NCBI RefSeq assembly: GCF_018325905.1
Contig: NZ_AP021901.1
Coordinates: forward strand, 1,922,001-1,986,000
DNA from: Pseudomonas sp. St316
GTDB taxonomy: Bacteria > Pseudomonadota > Gammaproteobacteria > Pseudomonadales > Pseudomonadaceae
Direction: 5' to 3'
Length of the DNA stretch: 64,000 bases
In this document: positions 45,703 through 54,546 of the stretch, one piece after another
Layout: each line of letters begins with the position of its first letter
How positions within the stretch are numbered: the stretch's first letter is position 1
Program-made: the position numbers and the translations under genes
Notes under the pieces: model-generated
Seen by the model: the letters and a program-made list of their open reading frames with translations, nothing else
What the model was told of the DNA's origin: nothing
Databases searched by the model: none

Positions 45703-46212
45703 ATGAACACTCTGTACCTGATCGGAACCCGTGCCCTGGTCATCATTATCTGTTTGGGGTTGGCGGCTTGTAATGATCGCGCAGAAGAAAAGCAAACCCT
45801 TGCGCCGGTGGCTTTCCATCAGAGCGACGAGTGTCATGTCTGCGGCATGGTGATCGCCGACTTCCCGGGCCCCAAGGGTGAAGTCGTGGCAAAAGGTTCA
45901 GTCAAGAAGTTCTGTTCCACCGCAGAAATGCTTGGATGGTGGCTTCAGCCAGAGAATCACCTCACTGAGGCGAAACTGTATGTGCACGACATGGGTAAAA
46001 GTGCCTGGGAGAAACCCGACGACCATTACTTGATTGATGCCACCCAAGCCTACTACGTCGTCGGGACCCGGCTCAAAGGTTCCATGGGCGTGGTCCTTGC
46101 GTCATTTTCCGAGGAGGCCGCCGCGCGCAAGCTGGCCAGCGAGCAGGGCGGCAGAGTATTGCGATTTGAAGACATCGATTTAACGCTTTTACAGCAAACG
46201 CCTGCGCTGTAA
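45703..46212 (+). CDS. nosL: NosL, copper-binding lipoprotein
   Basis: This 169-residue lipoprotein has a lipobox LGLAAC with acylated Cys23, then HVCGMVIADFPGPKGEV, the Cys-x-Met copper site, and a C-terminal half with YVVGTRLKGSMG. NosL delivers Cu(I) to the NosDFY complex. It ends the nos operon, which has no nosX here, and a terminator follows. Confidence 0.93.
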   Translation: MNTLYLIGTRALVIIICLGLAACNDRAEEKQTLAPVAFHQSDECHVCGMVIADFPGPKGEVVAKGSVKKFCSTAEMLGWWLQPENHLTEAKLYVHDMGKSAWEKPDDHYLIDATQAYYVVGTRLKGSMGVVLASFSEEAAARKLASEQGGRVLRFEDIDLTLLQQTPAL

Positions 46213-46261
46213 CTGAGCCGCTTCCCTGAGTAGGGCTGTCTGAGGAACTTACCGAACCGAC

Positions 46262-46299
46262 TCGCAGAAGAGAGCTGGACCCACTTCTGCGATTTTATT
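46262..46299 (+). terminator. Rho-independent terminator after nosL
   Basis: A perfect nine-base stem (TCGCAGAAG / CTTCTGCGA) with a 13-base loop is followed by TTTTATT. It lies 50 bases after the nosL stop codon. Confidence 0.85.
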
Positions 46300-46334
46300 G
46301 GCGGTCGGATTGCGGTACCTTGCTTTAGCAAAAA

Positions 46335-46649
46335 TTATTTGAGCGTCAAGATCCAGTCCGCCAACGTTTTCGCTTCTTCGTCTGTTACTTGGTTGGCCGG
46401 CATTGGCGCGGCGCCCCATTTTCCGGAGCTACCTTCCTTGATGCTTTTTACCAGGGTGGCCGAGGCATCAGCTTGTCCGGCATATTTAGCTGCGATCTCC
46501 TTATAACTAGGCCCGACTAGTCTCGCTTCGATCATGTGGCAGCCTACGCAGGGTTTGCTCTTGAACAGTGCTTCACCATCAACGGCTTGGGCTGGTTGAA
46601 GGTTCAGCAAAGTGCCGAAGATAAAAAGATGCATAAGTTTTTTCTTCAT
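46335..46649 (-). CDS. Cytochrome c551-like electron carrier
   Basis: The 104-residue periplasmic cytochrome has a signal peptide, a CVGCH heme site at 34-38 and the methionine loop [21 protein letters not shown]. This is the small class I c551/c8 type that feeds electrons to nitrite, nitric-oxide and nitrous-oxide reductases in Pseudomonas (nirM-like). It is convergent with the nos operon. No nirS is in the window, so its partner here may be norCB or nosZ. Confidence 0.92.
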   Translation of the reverse strand: MKKKLMHLFIFGTLLNLQPAQAVDGEALFKSKPCVGCHMIEARLVGPSYKEIAAKYAGQADASATLVKSIKEGSSGKWGAAPMPANQVTDEEAKTLADWILTLK

Positions 46650-47388
46650 TTTTTATTTCCTCATCTGGGTGTGCTTTGCTAGTACCGCTTGTCAGTAATC
46701 TGTTCCGTTTTTTATCAATCAATACAGCATTCGCGCCGGTAAGCTTCGGATGCAGTGGAAAGTGTAGTTGAGGTTCCGAGATTTTCAAAAACTTCTGTCG
46801 GGATTTTCTGAGATATCGACTGCGGCATTCACTGAAGTATTTATGGTGTGATCGCTGCAATTGGTCGTTCAGATATGTGACATTTTAGCGAAACTCGATG
46901 TTCGGTACGATTTGTTAGTATTGTAAATGCCGCCCAAATTCACCATCCAGGATCTGGGCTTTTTCAGAAAAATATGCTTATAATTCAGTGGCTTGGATGC
47001 TAGCGTAACTCGAATTTCGCTTCGAATTTTGCGCTGAAAGTTCGGAGTTGTTCAAAAGGTTGTAATCAATGGCGTATGGTATAAATTCCAATTTTGCAGC
47101 TGTTTTTTATTTAAGGAGCTAAAATCCAGGCGAGCGCAGGGTGTTGAATTCAATGGCTGGTGTAATGACAGGAGTGATCAATTGCTGATAGGAGTTCTCC
47201 CATTGAACCCAACTGTTTTTTTTTTTTCACGCCATCTGAATTAACTGAAGGAGAAATGCATGGCGGTGGTATACGCTAGGCTCAATTAGCCGAGATGATC
47301 TATTGTTATTTTTCGAAGCCGATCTGGTGATTGCCACGCTGGTTTTCCTGGGTGCTGGATGGCGGACCGACTATCATGGTCGAAGACG
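46650..47388. other. Long AT-rich intergenic region
   Basis: No gene is supported. The right end of the cytochrome c551 promoter must lie near 46650-46720. A run of about 12 T occurs at 47216-47227. No CRISPR, tRNA or clear dyad was seen. Confidence 0.5.
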
Positions 47389-47700
47389 GCAGGGGCCGCC
47401 ATACGCCACGCCAGCACCTTACTGATGCGCGAAGCCAGCAGGAATAGTCTGCTATTGTTGATTTCCGATGGCAAACCTATGATATCGATCGATATGAGGG
47501 TCGTTATGGTGTAGAAGACATGCGCCAGGCAGTCACCGAAGCTGATTTGCAAGGCATCTATTCCTTCTGTTTGACTATCGACAGGCAAGCAGCAAACTAT
47601 CCGCCTGCGGTATTTGGCGCGTCAATACGCCTTATTGCCCAGACCCGAGTTGTTGCCCGGCGTGTTGCTGAAGTGGATCAAAAGGCTGGTGATGGCTTGA
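47389..47700 (+). pseudogene. norD 3' remnant, opposite orientation to intact norD
   Basis: The pieces AGAAIRHASTLLMREAS ... LLLLISDGKP, then YEGRYGVEDMRQAVTEADLQGIY ... FCLTIDRQAANYPPAVFG, and finally RPELLPGVLLKWIKRLVMA, in different frames, match the last 105 residues of the intact NorD at 48282. At least two frameshifts are needed. It is a decayed copy of a norD end on the plus strand, left from a former or rearranged nor cluster. Confidence 0.78.
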
Positions 47701-47737
47701 GCTTCCACAATTCGCCTTCTCTTTGGAGAATCCTTTT

Positions 47738-48094
47738 ATGCCTAGAGACAAGACCCCATCGTCGGTTGTTGCACAACAACTTCAGATGACGCTTTCGAGA
47801 TGGGACGCTGAAGACACATCAAAAGCTTTTCCCACCCAAGGCACTCATGAGCTTCCCGAATTATCAAATACCGAGTTGGTTCACCTTCGTGTTCGTGTGA
47901 TTGCTCTGGAAAATCTGGTTATCGCGTTGCTCGCCCAAGGGACGGATCAACAGCTTACGGTCGCCCGGGAAATGGCTGGCTACATTAGGCCTAGACCGGG
48001 TTTTACCCAGCACCCTTTGACGATTCATGCCGCATCCCAAATGGTCAACAGCGTCGACCGTGCAGTGAGATTTCGAAAGCTGTCGGAAATATGA
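47738..48094 (+). CDS. Hypothetical protein
   Basis: A 118-residue open frame with ribosome site TTTGGAGA. The sequence is mostly helical (ELVHLRVRVIALENLVIALLAQGTDQQLTVAREMAGYI) and ends ASQMVNSVDRAVRFRKLSEI, with no signal peptide or membrane segment. It follows the norD remnant by 37 bases. I do not recognise a function. The regular heptad-like helix suggests a coiled-coil or dimerising protein. Confidence 0.6.
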   Translation: MPRDKTPSSVVAQQLQMTLSRWDAEDTSKAFPTQGTHELPELSNTELVHLRVRVIALENLVIALLAQGTDQQLTVAREMAGYIRPRPGFTQHPLTIHAASQMVNSVDRAVRFRKLSEI

Positions 48095-48240
48095 GCACTG
48101 AGCGGCCTGGCCTGCGCGACAAAGCTTGCCCTGCATTCAAAGATTAGGTTTAGAAGTTATTGTGTGCGTCACCAATGGAATCAGGAAAGGCGCAGTCATG
48201 AAGTCATCTCCCCACTGACGGGAAACTCAGTCATGAGCCG

Positions 48241-48272
48241 AAAACCGCCTGCCATGAAAAACCTTGGCGGGC
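48241..48272 (-). terminator. Rho-independent terminator after norD
   Basis: On the minus strand GCCCGCCA pairs with TGGCAGGC (one G-T pair) and is followed by GGTTTTC. It lies 10 bases after the norD stop codon, at the end of the norCBQD transcript. Confidence 0.7.
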
Positions 48273-48281
48273 GTCTCTCGT

Positions 48282-50300
48282 TCACGCTGATACCAGTCGT
48301 TTGATCCAGTCCAGCAGCACCCTGGGTAGCAACTCGGGTCTGTGCAACAAGGCATATTGCCGCGAGCCGAATACCGCTGGCAGGTAGTTCGCCGCCTGGC
48401 GATCGATAGTCAAACAGAAGGGATAGATGCCTTGGAGCTTGGCTTCGGTTACGGCCTGACGCATGTCTTCGACGCCGTAGCGGCCTTCATACTGGTCAAC
48501 ATCGTTGGGCTTGCCATCGGAGATCAGCAATAAGAGACGGTGCGTGGCAGCTTCGCGCATCAGCAACGTGCTGGCGTGGCGCAGGGCGGCGCCGGCCCGG
48601 GTGTAGCGTTCCGGTTCGAGAGCCGCGATGCGCCGACCGACTTCAAGGCTGTAACGCTCATCGAAGGTTTTCAGAGTTCGGATCGTGACCCGCTGCGGCC
48701 CTTCGCCGGAAAACGCCATCACACTATAGGGCTCGCCCAGGCTCTCTAGCGCCAGGCAGACCAGCAGCAACGCTTCGCGCTCGACATCAATGACCCGACG
48801 ATGGCAGGACAGCCAGCTGTCGGTGGAGCCGCTGACGTCGATCAGCAACATGATCGCCATGTTGCGACGGCCACGACGCTGGGTCAGATACACCGCTTGC
48901 GGCATGCTCAGGCCAGCGCGGGCCTCGGCGCAAGCGTCGATATACGCTTCCAGATCGATTTCGTCGCCGTCCCATTGTTTGCGTAGCCTGACGCGTTGGG
49001 CCCGCAGACTTTCGAATTGCCGACGGATGGCATCCAGCACCGGACGATGAGCATCAAGGGTTCGCTCAACCCATTGCTGCGGACCTTCCCGAACAGGACT
49101 CAGTTGCAGGGTCGCCCCCGGATCACGGTACACCTGGTGGTGATAATCCCACTCGGGATAGCTGATCGTGTGGGTTGCGAGGTCCTGTGCACGGTGCTGA
49201 AATCGGGTCCGTGGCGGGTCGAGGGACAGCAGCACTTCTTTCGGGCGACCTGCCGTCACCACCAGCCGGGCTTCGTTGAGTTCGGACAAAGACTCAGCGA
49301 AATCAGCCGCAGGGGTATCGGTATCCCGGTCGGTCGGGCGCTGCATGCCCATGGGGTCTTCGGCTTTTTCCAGCGGTTCGGCGGGTTGCACCATCCATAG
49401 GCCTTGTTCCTGATCGTCCTCATCGGCACAGGCCTCGCGCGCAGTGGGCTGACGTGTGAGGCGGGCACTGCGTGGCAGGGCATCGTCGGTGTCGATTTCA
49501 CCGGGCGAGGGCGACACTTCCTCACCGGCCGACGGTTCGCGCAGGTCGCCGGTCCAGGCATCAAGGAGAAGCCTGTCTGCGCCGAGCCCGTGAGATTCTT
49601 CGCAGAGGAGGAGACGTTGCGCGAGTGCTTCTGACAGTTGCAGCGAATCGGCGGTGTGGGTGGGGGGCGCCAACTCTTCCAGAGGCGCGCCGCATTCACT
49701 GTTCAGCAGTAAACGCAGGAAGTTTTCCAGGGGGTGTCGCTGGCTGGGAAAGGCGTGAAGCGGTGGGCGGGTCGCCAGGGCATGCTGGCGCAAGTCATGG
49801 ATCGAGGGCGCCAATCCCGGCAACAGGCGTATCAAATCCGCATCAGCCGCCCAAGCTTCGAGAAGTAGATAGACGCTGCGCTGCATCGGGTTGTCGAGGG
49901 CTGACAGGGCATTGGCGCTGCCTCGTTGGGCGCGCATCGCCTGTTGCAAGGCCAGGGCTCTATAGCACTCCAGGGTGAGCGGATTCTCGCTGCTTCCCAA
50001 ATCCTGCGGTAGCCATATAGTCACGCCATCGGTCGCTGGGACGGCGCTTTGCTGACACGGCTTTTCGTGACGCACAAAAAGCTTCTTCAGCAGCGTAGGG
50101 GGCGAGGGCGGTTGCGCGACGCGCAGCGAATAGTGGGTGTTGAACACTGCCTTGATCAGCAAGTCGAGGTGTTGTGCGACATCCCCGAGGGTGACGATTT
50201 TTTCAGTTTCCGAGGGGGGGCGGTGACGACGCCACAACGCCTGTGCATACACCGTCGCGTGGCGTGCAACATCGGTAATGAGGTCCTCGGCTTCGGCCAT
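48282..50300 (-). CDS. norD: NorD, von Willebrand A-domain protein for NO-reductase activation
   Basis: The 672-residue protein has a long variable N-terminal half and a C-terminal VWA domain with the MIDAS motif DVSGSTDSW near residue 490 and LLLLISDGKPNDVDQYEGRYGVEDMRQAV. It acts with NorQ to activate the NorBC complex, probably for metal insertion. It is somewhat longer than the roughly 610 residues common in the family. It starts directly after the norQ stop codon. Confidence 0.93.
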   Translation of the reverse strand: MAEAEDLITDVARHATVYAQALWRRHRPPSETEKIVTLGDVAQHLDLLIKAVFNTHYSLRVAQPPSPPTLLKKLFVRHEKPCQQSAVPATDGVTIWLPQDLGSSENPLTLECYRALALQQAMRAQRGSANALSALDNPMQRSVYLLLEAWAADADLIRLLPGLAPSIHDLRQHALATRPPLHAFPSQRHPLENFLRLLLNSECGAPLEELAPPTHTADSLQLSEALAQRLLLCEESHGLGADRLLLDAWTGDLREPSAGEEVSPSPGEIDTDDALPRSARLTRQPTAREACADEDDQEQGLWMVQPAEPLEKAEDPMGMQRPTDRDTDTPAADFAESLSELNEARLVVTAGRPKEVLLSLDPPRTRFQHRAQDLATHTISYPEWDYHHQVYRDPGATLQLSPVREGPQQWVERTLDAHRPVLDAIRRQFESLRAQRVRLRKQWDGDEIDLEAYIDACAEARAGLSMPQAVYLTQRRGRRNMAIMLLIDVSGSTDSWLSCHRRVIDVEREALLLVCLALESLGEPYSVMAFSGEGPQRVTIRTLKTFDERYSLEVGRRIAALEPERYTRAGAALRHASTLLMREAATHRLLLLISDGKPNDVDQYEGRYGVEDMRQAVTEAKLQGIYPFCLTIDRQAANYLPAVFGSRQYALLHRPELLPRVLLDWIKRLVSA

Positions 50301-51134
50301 TTAGATAAATGTCAGGTCGACGAGGTCGCGCATGGCAGCGACCAGTACCGCGTCGTCGGACAGCGGCGAGATCAATGCGACCCGACAGGCGATGGGCGCA
50401 GCAATGCCGCTGGTAATCAGTCGCGCAGTGGCAATCAACAGACGGGTACTGGGGACTTCCGCCAGGCCCCGGTCCTGCAGGGCGCGTAGTCGCTGGGCGA
50501 GGGTGACCAGCGCGTGGGCGATGGCGTAGTCGGTTCCACCTTCATGGATGACAATGGCGATTTCGCGCTCGGCCGGCGGGAAATCGAAATCCAGCGCCAC
50601 AAAGCGCTGTCGAGTGCTCGGCTTCAAATCCTTGAGTATTCGTTGGTAGCCGGGGTTGTAGGACACCACCAATTGAAAGTGTGGCGAGGCTTCAACGATT
50701 TCGCCAATTTTGTCCAGGGGCAGAATGCGTCGGTGGTCGGTCAGCGGGTGCAGGACGACAATGGTGTCTTGCCGCGCTTCGACCACCTCATCCAAGTAAC
50801 AGATAGCGCCTTCGCGCACCGCCCGGGTCAGCGGGCCTTCCGTCCAATGGGTACCTTGGTGACCGATCAGGAAACGCCCGACCAGGTCGCTGGCACTCAA
50901 GTCGTCATGGCAGGAAATAGTGATCAGCGGGCGCTTGAGACGCCAGGCCATGTGTTCGACAAAACGGGTCTTGCCACACCCGGTGGGTCCTTTGAGCATG
51001 ACAGCCAGCTGCTGTGCATGGCATTGATCGAAGATCGCCACCTCGTCGCCGCTGGGCTGGTAATAGGGTTCAGCTTGCGGCGATGCGGGTTCTGCGGCCG
51101 ACAGGTTCTGCTGCATTCGTGAACGATCAATCAC
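50301..51134 (-). CDS. norQ: NorQ, MoxR-type AAA+ ATPase
   Basis: This AAA+ protein has Walker A GPTGCGKTR, sensor-type CHDDLSASDLVGRFL, Walker B ICYLDEVVEA and arginine-bearing STRQRFVALDFDFP. MoxR ATPases pair with VWA proteins such as NorD. Two starts are possible: GTG 51134, overlapping the norB stop codon by four bases, or ATG 51116. I list the former for its coupling. Confidence 0.93.
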   Translation of the reverse strand: MIDRSRMQQNLSAAEPASPQAEPYYQPSGDEVAIFDQCHAQQLAVMLKGPTGCGKTRFVEHMAWRLKRPLITISCHDDLSASDLVGRFLIGHQGTHWTEGPLTRAVREGAICYLDEVVEARQDTIVVLHPLTDHRRILPLDKIGEIVEASPHFQLVVSYNPGYQRILKDLKPSTRQRFVALDFDFPPAEREIAIVIHEGGTDYAIAHALVTLAQRLRALQDRGLAEVPSTRLLIATARLITSGIAAPIACRVALISPLSDDAVLVAAMRDLVDLTFI

Positions 51135-52498
51135 AACGCTGCGCCCGACGCACGAGGCACCAGAACCGGATCGGATTCATCGACATTGAATTGCGGCGCA
51201 TGGCGGAAAAAATCGAAGATAAACAGCCCGACACCCAGGCTGAACATCGACGCCGTCGCCACCAGCATCAGGAAATGCACCTGAATCTTCAACTGCACAT
51301 CCAGATAGCCCATGCCAAGAATGCGTTCCAGGTACACCTGAGCAATGCCCGCAGTGGCAAATGACAGGGTCATGCCGAACATCCCTCCCAACTGCAGCCA
51401 AAATGCCCAATAACCGATACTGCTTTCTTCCACGGGACGACGGGTCATGCCTGGAAGTGCGTAGGTGATCATCGCCAGGACTATCATGGCATAGGCCCCA
51501 TAGAAGGCCGCATGGCCGTGCATTGCGGTAATCAGGGTGCCATGGGTCCATTTGTTGACGTCGGGGAAGGTATGAGCCAGACCGAGGAGGCCAGCGCCAA
51601 ACATGGTGAACAGGGCGCTGCCCATGGTCCAGTGCAAGGCCAGTTTATTGGGATGAGAGAGGCCGGAGCGGCGCATTGCGTTGTAAGCGTAGATCGCCAT
51701 ACCGACCAGCGCCATAGGCTCAAGTGCACTGAAGAAACCGCCCAATGGAAGCCAGTAATGGGGGACGCCGATCCAGTAATAATGGTGGGCGGTGCCAAGG
51801 ATACCGGCAATGAACACCAGGCCGACAATCACGTACAGCCACTTCTCCATGACCTCGCGATCAGCACCGGACAGTCTGATCAGCAGATAGGCCAGAAAGC
51901 CGCCCTGGATCATTTCCCAGACACCTTCGACCCACAGGTGAATCGTCCACCAGCGGTAGTAGATCGATACCACGTAGTTTTCATAGTGCAGCAGCGCCGG
52001 CAGATAAAGCACGGCGGCACTGGCCAGCCCCAACAAAAGAACGCCTTCGGTGGCAGTGAAGCGCCCGGCTTTCTTGATGGTCATGCCGATGTTGTAGAGA
52101 AACATCAGCATGCAGATCACGATCACGATCTTGTGCGGCAGCGGTTGTTCGAGCAATTTGTTCCCGGTGCCATAACCGAACAGATAGCCCAGCACGGCGG
52201 TGACGCCCATGGCCGTCCACAACCCGAGCTGGATATACGCCAGTTTGGTGCTGTGCAACTCGCCACGGGACTCGTCCGGCACCATCCAGTAGGTTGCCCC
52301 CATGAACCCGGTCAGCACCCAGACGATCAACAGATTGGTGTGTATCGCCTTGGTGACATCAAAGGGCAACACGTCCAGCAGGGGATCCGGTCCGAGGTAT
52401 TTAGCCGCCGAGAGCAAGCCGAATACCAGTTGCAGACCGAATAGCGCCATGGCGACGGCGAAGTACCAGTAAGCGACGGATTGAGATCTGTAACGCAT
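51131..52498 (-). CDS. norB: NorB, nitric-oxide reductase catalytic subunit
   Basis: This 455-residue heme-copper-oxidase-type protein has twelve membrane helices. WTIHLWVEGVWEMIQGG contains the FeB/heme region Glu residues, HHYYWIG the metal-binding histidines, and MHGHAAFYGAYAM the heme b/b3 histidines. It reduces NO to N2O with electrons from NorC. ATG 52498, with AAAGGGG six bases upstream, is preferred to the ATG at 52504. Confidence 0.95.
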   Translation of the reverse strand: MRYRSQSVAYWYFAVAMALFGLQLVFGLLSAAKYLGPDPLLDVLPFDVTKAIHTNLLIVWVLTGFMGATYWMVPDESRGELHSTKLAYIQLGLWTAMGVTAVLGYLFGYGTGNKLLEQPLPHKIVIVICMLMFLYNIGMTIKKAGRFTATEGVLLLGLASAAVLYLPALLHYENYVVSIYYRWWTIHLWVEGVWEMIQGGFLAYLLIRLSGADREVMEKWLYVIVGLVFIAGILGTAHHYYWIGVPHYWLPLGGFFSALEPMALVGMAIYAYNAMRRSGLSHPNKLALHWTMGSALFTMFGAGLLGLAHTFPDVNKWTHGTLITAMHGHAAFYGAYAMIVLAMITYALPGMTRRPVEESSIGYWAFWLQLGGMFGMTLSFATAGIAQVYLERILGMGYLDVQLKIQVHFLMLVATASMFSLGVGLFIFDFFRHAPQFNVDESDPVLVPRASGAAL

Positions 52499-52513
52499 GG
52501 TCATCCCCTTTGA

Positions 52514-53371
52514 TTACTGGAACGACGCCAGATAGGCGACCAGTTGATCGATCTGTTCGGGCGTTAGCGATTTGGCGAAGGTGTCCGGCATGAAAGACAT
52601 GCCATTGGCGGAATACATGTCGCCCGGATGCAGGTACGCGCTTGGCGTGACGATGGATTCGCGGATGAAGCCTTCGACGTCCTTGGCCTTGCCCTTGTAG
52701 TCAGGCGAGGCAATGACCTGTTTGGCCCGAGCAGCCAACCCGGCCAGTGTCGGTCCGGCGAGATTGACTCCCGGTGCAATCGAATGACAAGCGCTGCACA
52801 CCGGTGTGGCCGTGGTTCGAAACAGCGCCTCGCCCAGGGCGATCGGGTCTTCCTTGTCGGACACCGGGCGTGCGGCGGGTGGCTGGTTGCCACCGGCGAC
52901 ATTCTGTTGCGCAACGGTGAGGTCCATGCCGGGAATCGACGTGCCGGTCACCAGGATCGGCCGCGGCGGCCAGCCTTGATTGTCGACCTTGCTCACCCAA
53001 TCCATAAAGGCGATCAACGCCGCGATTTCTTCGTCGTTGAGTTTTAGGTTCGGCATCAACCGGCGATGACGTTGCTCGTCATAAAACTTTGAGGGGTCTT
53101 TGAGGAACGCGGTGAGATAGGGGGTGCCGCGCTGCTGGGTGATTTTCGTAAGGTCCGGAGCGTAATACGCGCCTTCACCAAACAACGTATGGCAATTGAT
53201 GCAATTGTATTCATGCCATACATCCTTGCCGCGAGTGACTTCTGGCGTGATCTGTTGAGCGTTGGTCAATTTTGGAAACTGCCGGTGACTATCAACCGTC
53301 ATGCCAAGAAACACAATGGCGGCGATGGCCGTCGATATCAGCGCGAACGAGCGTGTCTGGCGTTTGTTCAT
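52514..53371 (-). CDS. norC: NorC with a second cytochrome c domain
   Basis: The first 145 residues are a usual NorC: a membrane anchor (FALISTAIAAIVFLGM), heme site Cys57-Ile-Asn-Cys60-His61, Met106 (LMPNL) and KVDNQGWPPRPI. Instead of stopping there, it continues through a Pro/Ala/Gln-rich linker into a second cytochrome c domain with Cys192-Ser-Ala-Cys195-His196 and an MYSANGMSFMPDTFAKSL methionine region, total 285 residues. The usual NorC has one heme c and about 146 residues. The extra domain may accept electrons directly from a carrier. AGGGAG precedes ATG 53371. Confidence 0.92.
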   Translation of the reverse strand: MNKRQTRSFALISTAIAAIVFLGMTVDSHRQFPKLTNAQQITPEVTRGKDVWHEYNCINCHTLFGEGAYYAPDLTKITQQRGTPYLTAFLKDPSKFYDEQRHRRLMPNLKLNDEEIAALIAFMDWVSKVDNQGWPPRPILVTGTSIPGMDLTVAQQNVAGGNQPPAARPVSDKEDPIALGEALFRTTATPVCSACHSIAPGVNLAGPTLAGLAARAKQVIASPDYKGKAKDVEGFIRESIVTPSAYLHPGDMYSANGMSFMPDTFAKSLTPEQIDQLVAYLASFQ

Positions 53372-53381
53372 TGCGAACTCC

Positions 53382-53492
53382 CTAGACGCCGATACCCGTC
53401 CAATAGGTGATGCCGATAACGCTGGCATAAACGACCGCGCTGGCCATCAGCACGAGCACGGCATAGCTGACTATCTTCAAAGCTTTTTGCAC
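53382..53492 (-). CDS. Small single-helix membrane protein upstream of norC
   Basis: A 36-residue frame starting at GTG 53492 reads MQKALKIVSYAVLVLMASAV then VYASVIGITYWTGIGV: a short basic N-tail, one membrane helix and a short outside tail. The stop codon is 11 bases before the norC ATG. GGGAT lies upstream. Small one-helix subunits or assembly factors are common beside heme-copper-type oxidases, so it may belong to the NorBC complex. It is short, and the start is uncertain because the frame is open further upstream. Confidence 0.5.
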   Translation of the reverse strand: MQKALKIVSYAVLVLMASAVVYASVIGITYWTGIGV

Positions 53493-53980
53493 GGCTGCAT
53501 CCCGAGTAGAAAGTGCAGTTGGAAAGTTCTTGGAAAAGCGCTCTGCCGGTTGGGTATTATTAACGATACCAAGCGCTGCATATTTGAGTGTGGTGGTTCA
53601 AGTTGTGAGAATGAATGATCTTGAGGGTAGTAGGCTTTGCATGGCTGTCAAGAAATTCTATGAAATTTTAACAAGTCGTAGTGACGGATACATAGAAGAA
53701 ATTGAAATAATCAGGTGAAGCAAATGATCAGCATATCTCTATTGAGGGCGGAGGCGCATGGCATTCAGTCATGGTCAACCGTAAGCTCGATGGCTTCATG
53801 ATATTTTGAGATCGGTATTTCGTCTCTTTTCATGATCCGGGATTCAAATTTCCGATCTAGATAGAGTCGATCGAGTAATCAAGGGCGGCGCAGCTCGAAA
53901 AAGTCCGAACGGTGGGAATCCATTTAGGAATCTGATCAAACATCGAATCGTTAATGATAGATATCAAAAACGACTTAAAA
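53493..53980. other. Region upstream of norC operon, no clear gene
   Basis: A weak plus-strand frame of 62 codons here (53530-53718) has no family features. AT-rich 53640-53720 may hold the nor promoter on the minus strand. I found no good TTGAT-N4-ATCAA box. Confidence 0.5.
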
Positions 53981-53998
53981 AGGCCCACAAGCGGGCCT
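53981..53998 (-). terminator. Rho-independent terminator after the glycine-zipper gene
   Basis: AGGCCC / GGGCCT stem with a six-base loop, flanked by five T on the minus strand downstream side. The A-rich left flank also makes it usable in the other direction. Confidence 0.78.
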
Positions 53999-54039
53999 AA
54001 AAAGGGGGGCTATTAGTCGCATGAAACTGTTCCGGCTTC

Positions 54040-54390
54040 TTACTCCTCAACTGCCACCAGTCGCGCACCTTTACGCGTGACCTGCTGCCCGACTTCAAAT
54101 CTGGCATTGGGTGAGCGCACTGTACTAGTCTCACCTTGTGTGTTTTTTACTTGATAAGCGGTTTCAGATTTACCAATCCCTGTTTGCACCGCACTGCCTG
54201 CGAAAAAACCGCCAGCTGCGCCGACTAATGCACCAATCGGCCCCCCTACCGCGCCAACCATCATTCCGGTCAAGGCGCCGAAACCCTTGCCGGCAGTTGT
54301 GTCGGGGACTTCACGGATTATCTGGTCTGCCAGGCATAGCGGAGACAGTAGAGTACACAGGGTAAAACTGAGCGCGATTGAACGAGTCAT
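54040..54390 (-). CDS. Glycine-zipper periplasmic/outer-membrane protein
   Basis: A 116-residue exported protein: signal peptide MTRSIALSFTLCTLLSPLCLA, a glycine-zipper core (GKGFGALTGMMVGAVGGPIG, ALVGAAGGFFAGSAVQ) and a soluble C-terminus (YQVKNTQGETSTVRSPNARFEVGQQVTRKGARLV). Glycine-zipper proteins of the SlyB/17-kDa group act at membranes. Upstream are three NorR-type sites and a weak sigma-54 element at the same spacing as in the norV promoter, so it may be induced by nitric oxide. Its function is otherwise unknown. Confidence 0.82.
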   Translation of the reverse strand: MTRSIALSFTLCTLLSPLCLADQIIREVPDTTAGKGFGALTGMMVGAVGGPIGALVGAAGGFFAGSAVQTGIGKSETAYQVKNTQGETSTVRSPNARFEVGQQVTRKGARLVAVEE

Positions 54391-54433
54391 GACATTGTCC
54401 CTTTGGGGTTTGCGTTAAGTTCAATACTCAATA

Positions 54434-54448
54434 CACAAAACGGGCCAA
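54434..54448 (-). promoter_or_regulatory. Candidate sigma-54 promoter of the glycine-zipper gene
   Basis: On the minus strand TGGCCC-N5-GTGT: the -24 element is good and the -12 is degenerate (GG-N10-GT rather than GG-N10-GC). It begins 43 bases from the nearest NorR site, the same distance as at norV. Confidence 0.45.
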
Positions 54449-54490
54449 GAATTTTATTCAACAATATCAATTAGTTAAGTATTTGAATGG

Positions 54491-54546
54491 TCATTACGAC
54501 CTAGTCCGGAAAGGGTCATAATGACAAAACAATAGTCAATATGACT
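54491..54546 (-). promoter_or_regulatory. Three NorR-type enhancer sites (GT-N7-AC)
   Basis: GTCATTACGAC (54491-54501), GTCATAATGAC (54516-54526) and GTCAATATGAC (54536-54546) all fit GTCA-like GT-N7-AC. Start-to-start spacings are 25 and 20, against 19 and 25 at norV; read toward the promoter, the order is 20, 25, then 43 to the -24, against 19, 25 and 43. The base composition matches the norV sites. Confidence 0.65.

Noticed and set aside
51512..52444. Plus frame of 310 residues over norB
   Set aside because: His/Gln-rich antisense shadow of a membrane protein.
53700..53720. FNR/Dnr box before norC
   Set aside because: The minus-strand CTGAT-TATT-TCAA is one base short of the consensus spacing.
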